A DNA stretch of 9,110 nt from Candidatus Latescibacteria bacterium 4484_7 (GTDB lineage Bacteria; Krumholzibacteriota; Krumholzibacteriia; Krumholzibacteriales; Krumholzibacteriaceae). Shown piece after piece: positions 1-6,909 of the stretch. A program made the translations under genes and the position numbers. The DNA lies in the NCBI GenBank assembly GCA_002085285.1, contig NATK01000123.1, forward strand, positions 1-9,110, given 5' to 3'. Numbering within the stretch: position 1 is the first letter of the stretch; each line of letters opens with the position of its first letter. Under the pieces are notes generated by a model. It was not told where the DNA came from. It made no database searches and saw only the letters and a list, made by a program, of their open reading frames with translations.

Positions 1-32
1 CAACTCACTTTCAAAATCTGCTCAATAATTTA
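1..32. other. Short region downstream of secA
   Basis: Only 32 AT-rich bases follow the secA stop before the window edge. No hairpin with a T-run on the minus strand is visible, so a terminator, if there is one, lies outside the window. Confidence 0.3.
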
Positions 33-3000
33 TTACTTAAAATTCCTGCCGCAACAGTTTTTATATTTTTTGCCGCTGCCACATGGGCAGGGGTCGTTTC
101 TGCCGACCTTCGGAACATTCTTGATCGTGGTCGATGCCTTTTTCTTCTTAGGCTCTGCTTGAGGCCCTGCCTGTATCGGTCCAATAGGGGATATGGGCTG
201 TTGCTGTCTTGGCCGGGCTTTCGATTGATTGTATGTGCTGACGTCTTCATGCACCGCAACCTGGGGCTTGGGCCTTCTCTTTTTCTTTTCTTCTTCCTCT
301 TCGATTCTCGCGTGGAAGAGTGCCCAGAGGATCGATCTGTCTATGTCGTCCACCATATCTCTGAAGAGTTCGAACGCCTCCTGCTTGTATTCGACGAGAG
401 GATCCTTCTGAGCGTACGAACGAAGATAGATACCCTCCTTCAGGTTATCGAGTTCATAGAGATGATCCATCCACTTTTCGTCGATGCTCTGCAGCATTAT
501 GTATCGGGTCAACTCTTTCAGGAGGTCCTCGGGAATTATCGATTTTCTCAGCTCGTAGGCATCGAATGCCTTTTCCTTGAAATAATCATACACCCTGTCG
601 AGATCGAGCTTTTTCTCTCCTTTTATTTCATCGAGATCGAAGGACACGAGAAAAACGCCCTCCAGCTCGGCCGCGGCTCCATCCAGATCCCATTCCTCCG
701 GAGATAGTGATTCGGCGGCATATTTCTCGAGGAGACCATCGAGATAATCTTCGATCAACTGATGAACTATCTCATCTAAGTTCTCCGCCTCGAGGATAGC
801 GTTCCTTCGTCCATATATAACCTCGCGCTGCTTGTTCATCACATCGTCGTACTCGAGAAGACGTTTTCTGATGCCGAAGTTGTACATCTCGACCTTCTTC
901 TGAGCGTTCTCGATCGCCTTCGTTATGAACGAATGTGTGATCACCTCGCCATCTTCGATGCCGAGCCGATCCATGATCGAAGAGATCCTCTCCGAGCCGA
1001 AGAGTCTCATCAGATCATCCTCCAGCGAGAGGAAGAAACGCGATGAACCAGGATCTCCCTGCCGTCCTGAACGACCCCTCAACTGTCTGTCTATCCGCCT
1101 GCTCTCGTGTCTCTCGGTGCCAATTATGTGGAGACCACAGGGGACATCTCTGTAACACTCGTTTACATCTATCCCCTCCCTGCCGCAATTTTCGCATTCC
1201 TCGGGAGTCTCACAATTTATGCAGCACATTTCACAATTTACAACTCCTTCACCCAACTTGATATCGGTACCTCTTCCCGCCATGTTCGTTGCAATGGTGA
1301 CCGCACCGGGTTCGCCGGCATGAGCGACAATCTCCGCCTCTCTCTGATGATGCTTCGCATTCAATACATTGTGCGGGATGCCTTCGCGTTTTAGCATCCT
1401 GCTCAATGTTTCGGAAACCTCTACGGATACCGTACCTACGAGAACCGGAAGCTTTCTCTCATTAAGGCGTTTCACCTCCTGTATGATCGCTCTGTATTTT
1501 TCCCTTTTGGTCCTGAATATCACATCGTCGTAGTCGATTCTCCTAACGGGCTTGTTCGTCGGAATTACATGGACCTCGAGGTTGTATATCTTGTGAAATT
1601 CTTCTTCCTCGGTTGCCGCCGTACCTGTCATTCCAGCGAGCTTCTCATACATTCTAAAGTAGTTCTGAAGTGTGATGGTGGCCAATGTCTGCGTTTCGCC
1701 TTCTATCTTCACCCTTTCCTTGGCTTCGAGGGCCTGATGGAGCCCTTCGCTGAACCGCCTGCCCGGCATGAGTCGCCCGGTGAATTCGTCCACGATTACG
1801 ACCCTGCCGTCCTGCACGACATAGTCAACGTCTTTCTCGAAAAGTGTGTACGCCTTGAGAAGCTGGGAAAAGCTGTGTATGATCTCGCTTTTTTCGGCAT
1901 ACTTACGATATGCGGCGTCTTTTTTCTTTATCTTTTCCTTTGGTGAAAGTGAAGGATCTTCCTCGATCCTTTTCACCTGGATGCTCAGATCGGGCAGCAC
2001 GAAGAGCTCTTGATCCTCGGGCGATAGATTCTGCCTGCCTTTTTCCGTCAAATCTATCGTGTTTGCCTTTTCATCGATGACGAAATAAAGCTCCTCGTCC
2101 AGCTCGTGAAGCCTCTTCTCCCTCATGAAGTCTGCTTCGACACTCAACATAAGTTTTTCGAGTCCAGGCCCCTTTCTTATCTTCATGAAACGTTTGTTCT
2201 TCGGATCCCCCCTTCTCGCCAGAAGCAGCTTGACGCCTATTTCGTCGCTCACCTCATCACCGTTCTGCAGCTCCTTCTCCACCTCGGTCATCAAATCGTT
2301 GATCATCCTCTTCTGCTTCCTGACCAGTCCTTCCACCTTGTTTCTTAGATATGCGAAATGATCATCTTTTGAAGAACCCGAGACGGGACCCGATATAATG
2401 AGAGGCGTCCTGGCCTCGTCTATCAACACACTATCCACCTCGTCCACGATCGCATAGAAGTGCCCGCGCTGAACCTGCTGGTCCTTGGACATCTTCATGT
2501 TGTCTCTCAGGTAGTCAAAGCCGAATTCGTTGTTCGTCCCATAGGTGATGTCGCAGTCGTACACTCTTTTTCTTTCCTCGGGCGACATGTCATTCTGAAG
2601 ATATCCAACGGTGAGACCGAGAAATTCATATATCTTCCCCATCCACTCCGAATCCCTCCTCGCCAGGTAATCGTTGACAGTAACGAGATGGACGCCTTTC
2701 TTGGCAAGGGCATTCAAATATAGGGGCATGCTCGCAACAAGCGTTTTTCCTTCGCCTGTAGCCATCTCGGCGATAGATCCTTGATGAAGAACTATGGCAC
2801 CTGCAATCTGAACGTCGAAGGGAACCATCTGCCAGGTCACACTGTGCCCGACGACATCCCAGCTTTTACCGACGAGCCTTCGACATGTCTCGTATACGAG
2901 GCCGAACGCCTCTGTCATTAAGTCATCGAGAGTCTCACCTTCCGTGACCCTCTTAACGAACTCCTCGGTCTTCTTTGGAAAATCTTCGTCTTTGAGATCC

Positions 3001-3107
3001 TTGAATCTATCCGCCCACTCCTTGACCTCTGCAATCTCCGGAGCGAGCTTCTTCATCAACCTCGTCTTGCGATCTCCGAACAGCTTTTTTATCAATCCCT
3101 GAAACAC
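33..3107 (-). CDS. secA: Preprotein translocase ATPase SecA, long FCB-like form
   Basis: SecA is the ATP-driven motor that pushes unfolded preproteins through SecYEG at the inner membrane. Numbering from the TTG at 3110 (1025 aa), the sequence shows Walker A (TGEGKT, 118-123), the DEVD box (223-226) followed by SVLIDEARTPLIISGP, TNMAGRGTD (608-616), the arginine-finger motif RQLRGRSGRQGDPG (675-688), LLEYDDVMNKQREVIY (751-766) and a C-terminal SEC-C zinc motif CPCGSGKKYKNCC (1008-1020) after a basic, Pro/Gln-rich linker. E. coli SecA has 901 residues. The extra length comes from a charged insertion at about 250-340, as in Bacteroidetes SecA, a cysteine-rich insertion at 626-658, and the tail. 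GTG at 3107 is preferred because it lies 8 bases after GGAGG; TTG at 3110 lies only 5 bases after it. The gene is complete and ends in TAA. It appears to have its own promoter upstream. Identification is near certain; only the exact start is in doubt. Confidence 0.99.
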   Translation of the reverse strand: MFQGLIKKLFGDRKTRLMKKLAPEIAEVKEWADRFKDLKDEDFPKKTEEFVKRVTEGETLDDLMTEAFGLVYETCRRLVGKSWDVVGHSVTWQMVPFDVQIAGAIVLHQGSIAEMATGEGKTLVASMPLYLNALAKKGVHLVTVNDYLARRDSEWMGKIYEFLGLTVGYLQNDMSPEERKRVYDCDITYGTNNEFGFDYLRDNMKMSKDQQVQRGHFYAIVDEVDSVLIDEARTPLIISGPVSGSSKDDHFAYLRNKVEGLVRKQKRMINDLMTEVEKELQNGDEVSDEIGVKLLLARRGDPKNKRFMKIRKGPGLEKLMLSVEADFMREKRLHELDEELYFVIDEKANTIDLTEKGRQNLSPEDQELFVLPDLSIQVKRIEEDPSLSPKEKIKKKDAAYRKYAEKSEIIHSFSQLLKAYTLFEKDVDYVVQDGRVVIVDEFTGRLMPGRRFSEGLHQALEAKERVKIEGETQTLATITLQNYFRMYEKLAGMTGTAATEEEEFHKIYNLEVHVIPTNKPVRRIDYDDVIFRTKREKYRAIIQEVKRLNERKLPVLVGTVSVEVSETLSRMLKREGIPHNVLNAKHHQREAEIVAHAGEPGAVTIATNMAGRGTDIKLGEGVVNCEMCCINCETPEECENCGREGIDVNECYRDVPCGLHIIGTERHESRRIDRQLRGRSGRQGDPGSSRFFLSLEDDLMRLFGSERISSIMDRLGIEDGEVITHSFITKAIENAQKKVEMYNFGIRKRLLEYDDVMNKQREVIYGRRNAILEAENLDEIVHQLIEDYLDGLLEKYAAESLSPEEWDLDGAAAELEGVFLVSFDLDEIKGEKKLDLDRVYDYFKEKAFDAYELRKSIIPEDLLKELTRYIMLQSIDEKWMDHLYELDNLKEGIYLRSYAQKDPLVEYKQEAFELFRDMVDDIDRSILWALFHARIEEEEEKKKRRPKPQVAVHEDVSTYNQSKARPRQQQPISPIGPIQAGPQAEPKKKKASTTIKNVPKVGRNDPCPCGSGKKYKNCCGRNFK

Positions 3108-3115
3108 CAAATAAA

Positions 3116-3120
3116 CCTCC
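3116..3120 (-). promoter_or_regulatory. Ribosome binding site of secA
   Basis: The minus strand reads GGAGG, a strong Shine-Dalgarno core. It is followed by TTTAT, then TTG at 3110 and GTG at 3107. Spacing is 5 bases to TTG and 8 to GTG, which favours GTG. No ATG lies at a usable distance. Confidence 0.75.
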
Positions 3121-3139
3121 GTAAAATATCTATGGTAAT

Positions 3140-3166
3140 ATTATACATCATTTTCATTAATGATAA
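3140..3166 (-). promoter_or_regulatory. Candidate sigma70-type promoter of secA
   Basis: The minus strand carries a perfect TATAAT (3145-3140). A weaker TTATCA (3166-3161) lies 15 bases upstream and matches four of six positions of TTGACA. The region further upstream is very AT-rich, with an A-run at about 3173-3179. Transcription would start near 3133, giving a leader of about 25 bases before GTG 3107. The -10 box is convincing; the -35 box and its short spacing are not. If the host uses a Bacteroidetes-type primary sigma factor, the consensus would differ. Confidence 0.45.
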
Positions 3167-3190
3167 TTTATTATTTTTTCGTGATTAATG

Positions 3191-3237
3191 CAAAGAACCA
3201 GTGGTTTAATTATGGATTCCCATCGAAATGTTCTTTG
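3191..3237. repeat. Inverted repeat in the gap upstream of secA
   Basis: The perfect 8-base arms CAAAGAAC (3191-3198) and GTTCTTTG (3230-3237) flank a 31-base spacer. Two smaller palindromes lie inside or across the arms: AACCAGTGGTT (3197-3207) and ATGGATTCCCAT (about 3211-3222). The element sits 19 bases after the stop of the upstream gene and upstream of the candidate secA promoter. On the minus strand it is followed by A-rich sequence rather than a T-run, so it is not a standard Rho-independent terminator for the upstream gene. It could be an operator, a weak processing site or chance. The rest of the 3108-3255 gap holds no open reading frame that looks real. Confidence 0.4.
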
Positions 3238-3255
3238 ACGACGACATAGTGAAAA

Positions 3256-5871
3256 TCAGGGGCCGAAGGCATCTACACCGTAAAGAACCCCTCCGTTCGA
3301 CCCGAAGAAAAGCCTGCTGCCCACTGCGGCACAGGAAGAGTAAATCGGAGAAGAGGCCTTGAAGAAATCGATTTTCCTGCCGCTTTTCGCTCCGAGGGCA
3401 TAGAGCCTAGCCCCGTACGTCGTAACGAACACTTTCCCTGCTGCACACAGAGGCCTTGAAAGAATCGAGCCGTTGAGATTGGTCTTCCACCTCACCTTGC
3501 CGTTCTGTTCTATTGCATAAAGGTTTCTGTCTTTAGAACCAACGAATATCAAGCTATCGCAATACACAGGGGGAGCATTCACTTCACCGGCCGTCAACAC
3601 CTTCCACCTGAAGGCTCCGTTCTTTATCGAGAAACCGTAAACGTACCTGTCCTTGCACCCGAAAACAACGAGGCCTTTGTCCTCTATGCATAATGGGCTT
3701 GAAAGGATTCCCTTTCCCAAACTTATCTTCCAGAGAAAATCTCCTCCGTAGTTCATCTTTACGAGAGAACCTTCTGTCGTCGGTACCATCAAGTAGCCAG
3801 GACCCGCATATACAGTCCCCCATACTCCCGAGCCGACACGTTTCTCCCAAAGCCGCCTGCCGTTCTTGAATCTCAGCGATATTACCCTGCCGTCCATTGT
3901 TCCCACGATCACCATGTCATCGTGGATTCGTGGTGAACTGACTATCTTGCTTCCAGATTCGTATTTCCATATGAGCCTCCCCGAATCTTCCTCGAGGGCG
4001 AATATCCTCCCCTTGTAGTTTGCACAAACGACCTTCCCCTCGCTGCAAACAGGGGTTGCACCAATCCCTGCACCGGAGAAGTATTTCCATCTCATCGATC
4101 CCTTTGCAGAAAAACTGTACAGATAACCATCTCTGCACCCGAAGACAATTCCTCCGTTCGAATAAACAGGTGTGGATGTAACAGCTCTTTTGAATCTATG
4201 ACTCCATGCCCTTTTCAAAGACACGACCTGCGGAGAGCGAGTCGTCTTATTCGATGCCTCTGGTATTTTTCCGGAGACGTCCCTACCGTTGTCTTCGGGT
4301 TCGGATTTTTCGATCGACCTCTTCAGCTCATTCTTATCTGCCTTATCGCCCTCGTTTAAAGCTCTGGCACTCACCGAATCGTCATCGGCCACCAGCAATG
4401 CTTTTTGCGAAGAAGGCATTTTTTGAACGCTTTTTTCCCCCATCGGTCCAAAGAAGATTGCGAATGCAACCGCAGCCGTAATGATTCCAATGAGGGCAGG
4501 TACCGAGACTTTTCTTGCTGCACCATGTGAACGAACCTCTTTCTCTTTTCTAACAACCGTTCCGAGTCTCCAGTGCAGGCCGCAGAACGATTGCCCGGCA
4601 TCAATGTCTATCTCCGATACCATCTCTCTCTCGCCGAAATCGGGAAAGAATACCTTGTCTATGATCCCCTCCCTGTATCTCTCGAAGAATTCCTTTGATG
4701 GCACCACTACAATCGTGTGGGCCCCTTGCCAAAGCTGACCGCGGTTCAAAACGAGACGCTCTTCGATTCCGGTTTCGAAAAGCTCGCCCTGCTTCATACC
4801 GTCCGATAAAGGGATATCCGAGAAGCTCGAGGGTAAACCGCGAGAAATATCTATAACACTCCCCTTGTCCCAGTAAATGACGTCCGAATCCTTCGTTCGG
4901 AATAGATACAGATCCTTGCCCCTCCTCATCATGACGGAAATCATGCAGTATTCGAAAAAGCTATCGAGCCTGTCTTCGGGTATTTGTTCCCTGTACCTCT
5001 CGAGCAAATTCAAGAAGTACTGTTTACCCGAGCCGAGCCTCGAAAGTGAAACCGTCGTTCTGAATAGCCTTCGCATCTCCTCGGTGGCATACCCTTTACT
5101 CGAAGAGAAGAGTACGAAGAACTCCTCACCGCTGTCCTTTCTCGGTTCTTCATGATAGACGAGTGAATCGTCTTTTCCGTGACTGCCAAAACATACGAAT
5201 GCCACCATCTTGAAGAAACCAACCGCCCTGTCTATCGGTCCTTCTTCCTCGATGCCATCTTCAGCAGTCAAGGATACGAATCTCTTAGCTATAGGATTTT
5301 CAGGATCCCACTTGAGGGCTTCCTTGAAATGCATCATGGCCACACTCTTTATCCCCGCCCTGAAGTAAACGAACCCCAGATTTGCATGATAGTCTGGATT
5401 GTAAAATTCCATCTGAACAGCCTTTTTACAAGCGTCTCTTGCCTCGTGAAGCCTCGTGCTCAACATAGCAAGAGAAAAACCGTACCAACTGTTGTATGCC
5501 GGGTTGTCCGGATCGTACTTGAGGGCCGTTTTTAACAGCAGCACCGCTTTATCGTACCTTCCGGCTCTTATTGCTTCCTTAGCCTGAGTAAAAGCCAGAG
5601 AAGCGGAACGCTTGTCGCTTTCTTTGAGAGCAGAGGCACCTTTTGAATTTGACTTGCTTGACCTCAAAGATTCATCGTAAAGCTGCCTCTTTTGAGGATC
5701 GCTCAAAACGGCGAATGCTTCATTTATCAGCTTGAATTTCTCCTTATTCTCGTCGGTATCTCCCGCCACATCCGGGTGATAGAGCTTGGCCAGACGAAAA
5801 TAACTCCGCTTAATCTCGTCGATCGAAGACGTCGGCCATACTTCGAGTATGGAGTAATATTCCTTTTCCAC
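3256..5871 (-). CDS. J-domain/TPR membrane protein with periplasmic PQQ-type propeller
   Basis: An 871-aa protein of unusual architecture and unknown role. Residues 4-67 are a J-domain with the HPD motif at 32-34, so it should stimulate a DnaK-type Hsp70. Residues 91-200 are about three TPR-like units. Residues 225-412 resemble a PP2C phosphatase lacking metal-binding aspartates. Residues 457-476 are one hydrophobic helix preceded by a basic stretch (RKEKEVRSHGAARK), predicting the N-terminus inside and the C-terminus outside. A polar linker (478-554) leads to about eight PQQ/BamB-like blades (560-871) with recurring S-x-P, G-x-x-D-G-x-(L/V)-Y-x-(F/L) and R-W-K motifs. The GTG start lies 8 bases after AAGAGG, and the J-domain begins immediately, so no earlier start is needed. 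It begins 5 bases after the TPR gene stop and is probably co-transcribed with it. J-domain, membrane segment and propeller calls are strong. The PP2C relation is tentative, and PQQ binding is not implied. Confidence 0.93.
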   Translation of the reverse strand: MEKEYYSILEVWPTSSIDEIKRSYFRLAKLYHPDVAGDTDENKEKFKLINEAFAVLSDPQKRQLYDESLRSSKSNSKGASALKESDKRSASLAFTQAKEAIRAGRYDKAVLLLKTALKYDPDNPAYNSWYGFSLAMLSTRLHEARDACKKAVQMEFYNPDYHANLGFVYFRAGIKSVAMMHFKEALKWDPENPIAKRFVSLTAEDGIEEEGPIDRAVGFFKMVAFVCFGSHGKDDSLVYHEEPRKDSGEEFFVLFSSSKGYATEEMRRLFRTTVSLSRLGSGKQYFLNLLERYREQIPEDRLDSFFEYCMISVMMRRGKDLYLFRTKDSDVIYWDKGSVIDISRGLPSSFSDIPLSDGMKQGELFETGIEERLVLNRGQLWQGAHTIVVVPSKEFFERYREGIIDKVFFPDFGEREMVSEIDIDAGQSFCGLHWRLGTVVRKEKEVRSHGAARKVSVPALIGIITAAVAFAIFFGPMGEKSVQKMPSSQKALLVADDDSVSARALNEGDKADKNELKRSIEKSEPEDNGRDVSGKIPEASNKTTRSPQVVSLKRAWSHRFKRAVTSTPVYSNGGIVFGCRDGYLYSFSAKGSMRWKYFSGAGIGATPVCSEGKVVCANYKGRIFALEEDSGRLIWKYESGSKIVSSPRIHDDMVIVGTMDGRVISLRFKNGRRLWEKRVGSGVWGTVYAGPGYLMVPTTEGSLVKMNYGGDFLWKISLGKGILSSPLCIEDKGLVVFGCKDRYVYGFSIKNGAFRWKVLTAGEVNAPPVYCDSLIFVGSKDRNLYAIEQNGKVRWKTNLNGSILSRPLCAAGKVFVTTYGARLYALGAKSGRKIDFFKASSPIYSSCAAVGSRLFFGSNGGVLYGVDAFGP

Positions 5872-5876
5872 TTACC

Positions 5877-6815
5877 TTACCTCTTATGTACCGGCTCCAG
5901 TTCGTTCATCAAATTCTTTGCAAGCTCGTTGTCAGGATCGAGCTTCAAAACCCACTGTACGTTCTCGATCGCCTCATCGAAGGCACCCTTCTCGTAGAAT
6001 GCCAGAGCTATATTCAATCGCGCCTTTAGATAGTCGGGATGAATCTTCAATGCAGCCTTGAATTCCATGATCGCATCATCTGTCATGCCCTTATTCGCAA
6101 ATGCAATCCCAAGAAGATTCCTCAGATCCGGGAAATCGGGGCTCGAAGACAAGGCCTTCTTCAGCTCGTTGATCGCAGCGTCATAATCGCCGTTCTGAAT
6201 ATGCTCTATCGCTATTTGTTTGCTCACCTCTGAAGATATAGGAACTTCTTCAAGCAAATGTTCGAACGTTTCCTCTATCTCTTCGCTGGAATCGTGTTTC
6301 TTTACCGAGGTCACAAGACGCTTCAAATCGCCCACGAAGAACGTTGGAGCGGACTTGATACAATTTTCGAGCTCTATGACGGCGTTTTCGATATCATCAT
6401 TTCTGTAACTTCTCCTCGCAAGCCTTACCCTCGCCTTGAAGAATTTGGGGTTTATATCAAGGGCCCTTTCATAACAACGAGCTGCATCTTCCGACCTCGA
6501 AAGCTCCTCGTACAATGAACCGAGAAAATAATGAACGTCCGCATACTTCGGCTGATACTTGATCGCTGTCTCGAGTTGCCTCGCTGCTTCTTCGTATTGA
6601 CCTCTATCGGCCAATTCCCTCGAATACCCGATGAGAGATTCTACAAAATACATCCTGACCATTTCGAAGGATTTCTCGTTCTGTGCTTCGTTCACAGATT
6701 CGAGATACCTCTCGAATTCTCTGCTCGCCTTCCCGTACCTTCCGGAGTTGAAGAACTCCAACGCCTTCTTGACTCTTCCCCTAGGTAGAAACGTTGAAAA
6801 TCTATTTATAAACAT
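5877..6815 (-). CDS. Cytoplasmic tetratricopeptide repeat protein
   Basis: A 312-aa protein made almost wholly of TPR helices. Recognisable units lie at about 14-47, 56-92, 93-126, 127-160, 200-230, 231-264 and 265-298. They show the usual small residue before Y and the closing A-L-x-x-x-P pattern, for example AARCYERALDINP and AIMEFKAALKIHPD. The segment 160-195 is a less regular, acidic insertion. No signal peptide, lipobox or membrane helix is visible, so it is probably cytoplasmic. TPRs are protein-protein scaffolds, and no enzymatic motif is seen. The ATG start is preceded by GAGGTAGAAGAGA. The 5-base gap to the J-domain/propeller gene suggests the two act together. The pairing recalls E. 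coli YfgM (TPR) and BamB (propeller), which are neighbouring genes, but YfgM has a membrane anchor and this protein does not. The exact function is unknown. Confidence 0.93.
   Translation of the reverse strand: MFINRFSTFLPRGRVKKALEFFNSGRYGKASREFERYLESVNEAQNEKSFEMVRMYFVESLIGYSRELADRGQYEEAARQLETAIKYQPKYADVHYFLGSLYEELSRSEDAARCYERALDINPKFFKARVRLARRSYRNDDIENAVIELENCIKSAPTFFVGDLKRLVTSVKKHDSSEEIEETFEHLLEEVPISSEVSKQIAIEHIQNGDYDAAINELKKALSSSPDFPDLRNLLGIAFANKGMTDDAIMEFKAALKIHPDYLKARLNIALAFYEKGAFDEAIENVQWVLKLDPDNELAKNLMNELEPVHKR
5880..5885 (-). promoter_or_regulatory. Ribosome binding site for the J-domain gene, inside the TPR gene end
   Basis: The minus strand reads AAGAGG, the last Lys-Arg codons of the TPR gene, followed by its TAA stop. 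The GTG start at 5871 is 8 bases after AAGAGG. Placing the site inside the upstream gene suggests translational coupling and supports the GTG start. Confidence 0.6.
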
Positions 6816-6909
6816 TCTCTTCTACCTCGTCTATTTAATGTGGCACTTCGAAACTCTCAAAGACAAAATTAGCAATATGCAGGCCAAATCTCGATACTTC
6901 TCGAGCTTC
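6816..6909. other. Intergenic gap between the NHL and TPR genes
   Basis: A 94-base gap on the leading side of the TPR gene. It contains a ribosome-binding stretch (AGGTAG, minus strand, about 9 bases before ATG 6815) and a small inverted repeat, CTCGA-TACTTC-TCGAG (6890-6905), just after the NHL stop. There is no T-run, so termination is not convincing. The nearest promoter-like pair on the minus strand is TTTGAG, 17 bases, TTAAAT, which is weak. Whether a new transcript begins here is undecided. Confidence 0.35.

Noticed and set aside
159..707. A 182-codon plus-strand open frame opposite the 3' part of secA.
   Set aside because: It lies wholly opposite a certain gene, its product has no recognisable domain, and long antisense frames are expected here from the codon bias of secA.
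3166..3180. A T-rich run (ATTTATTATTTTTTC) as the U-tract of a terminator.
   Set aside because: The T-run is on the plus strand, while all genes are on the minus strand. For minus transcripts it is an A-run, better read as AT-rich promoter flank.
3108..3255. A SecM-like arrest peptide or leader ORF ahead of secA.
   Set aside because: No open frame with a ribosome site and signal-like sequence is present on the minus strand, and the predicted leader from the TATAAT box is only about 25 bases.
3256..4209. A quinoprotein dehydrogenase function for the propeller.
   Set aside because: The blades match the short BamB-like repeat, and no dehydrogenase catalytic residues or adjacent vicinal cysteines typical of PQQ enzymes are visible, so a binding scaffold is more likely.
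6890..6905. A small hairpin, CTCGA-TACTTC-TCGAG, just after the NHL stop as a terminator.
   Set aside because: The stem is only 5 bases and no T-run follows on the minus strand, so termination is not supported.
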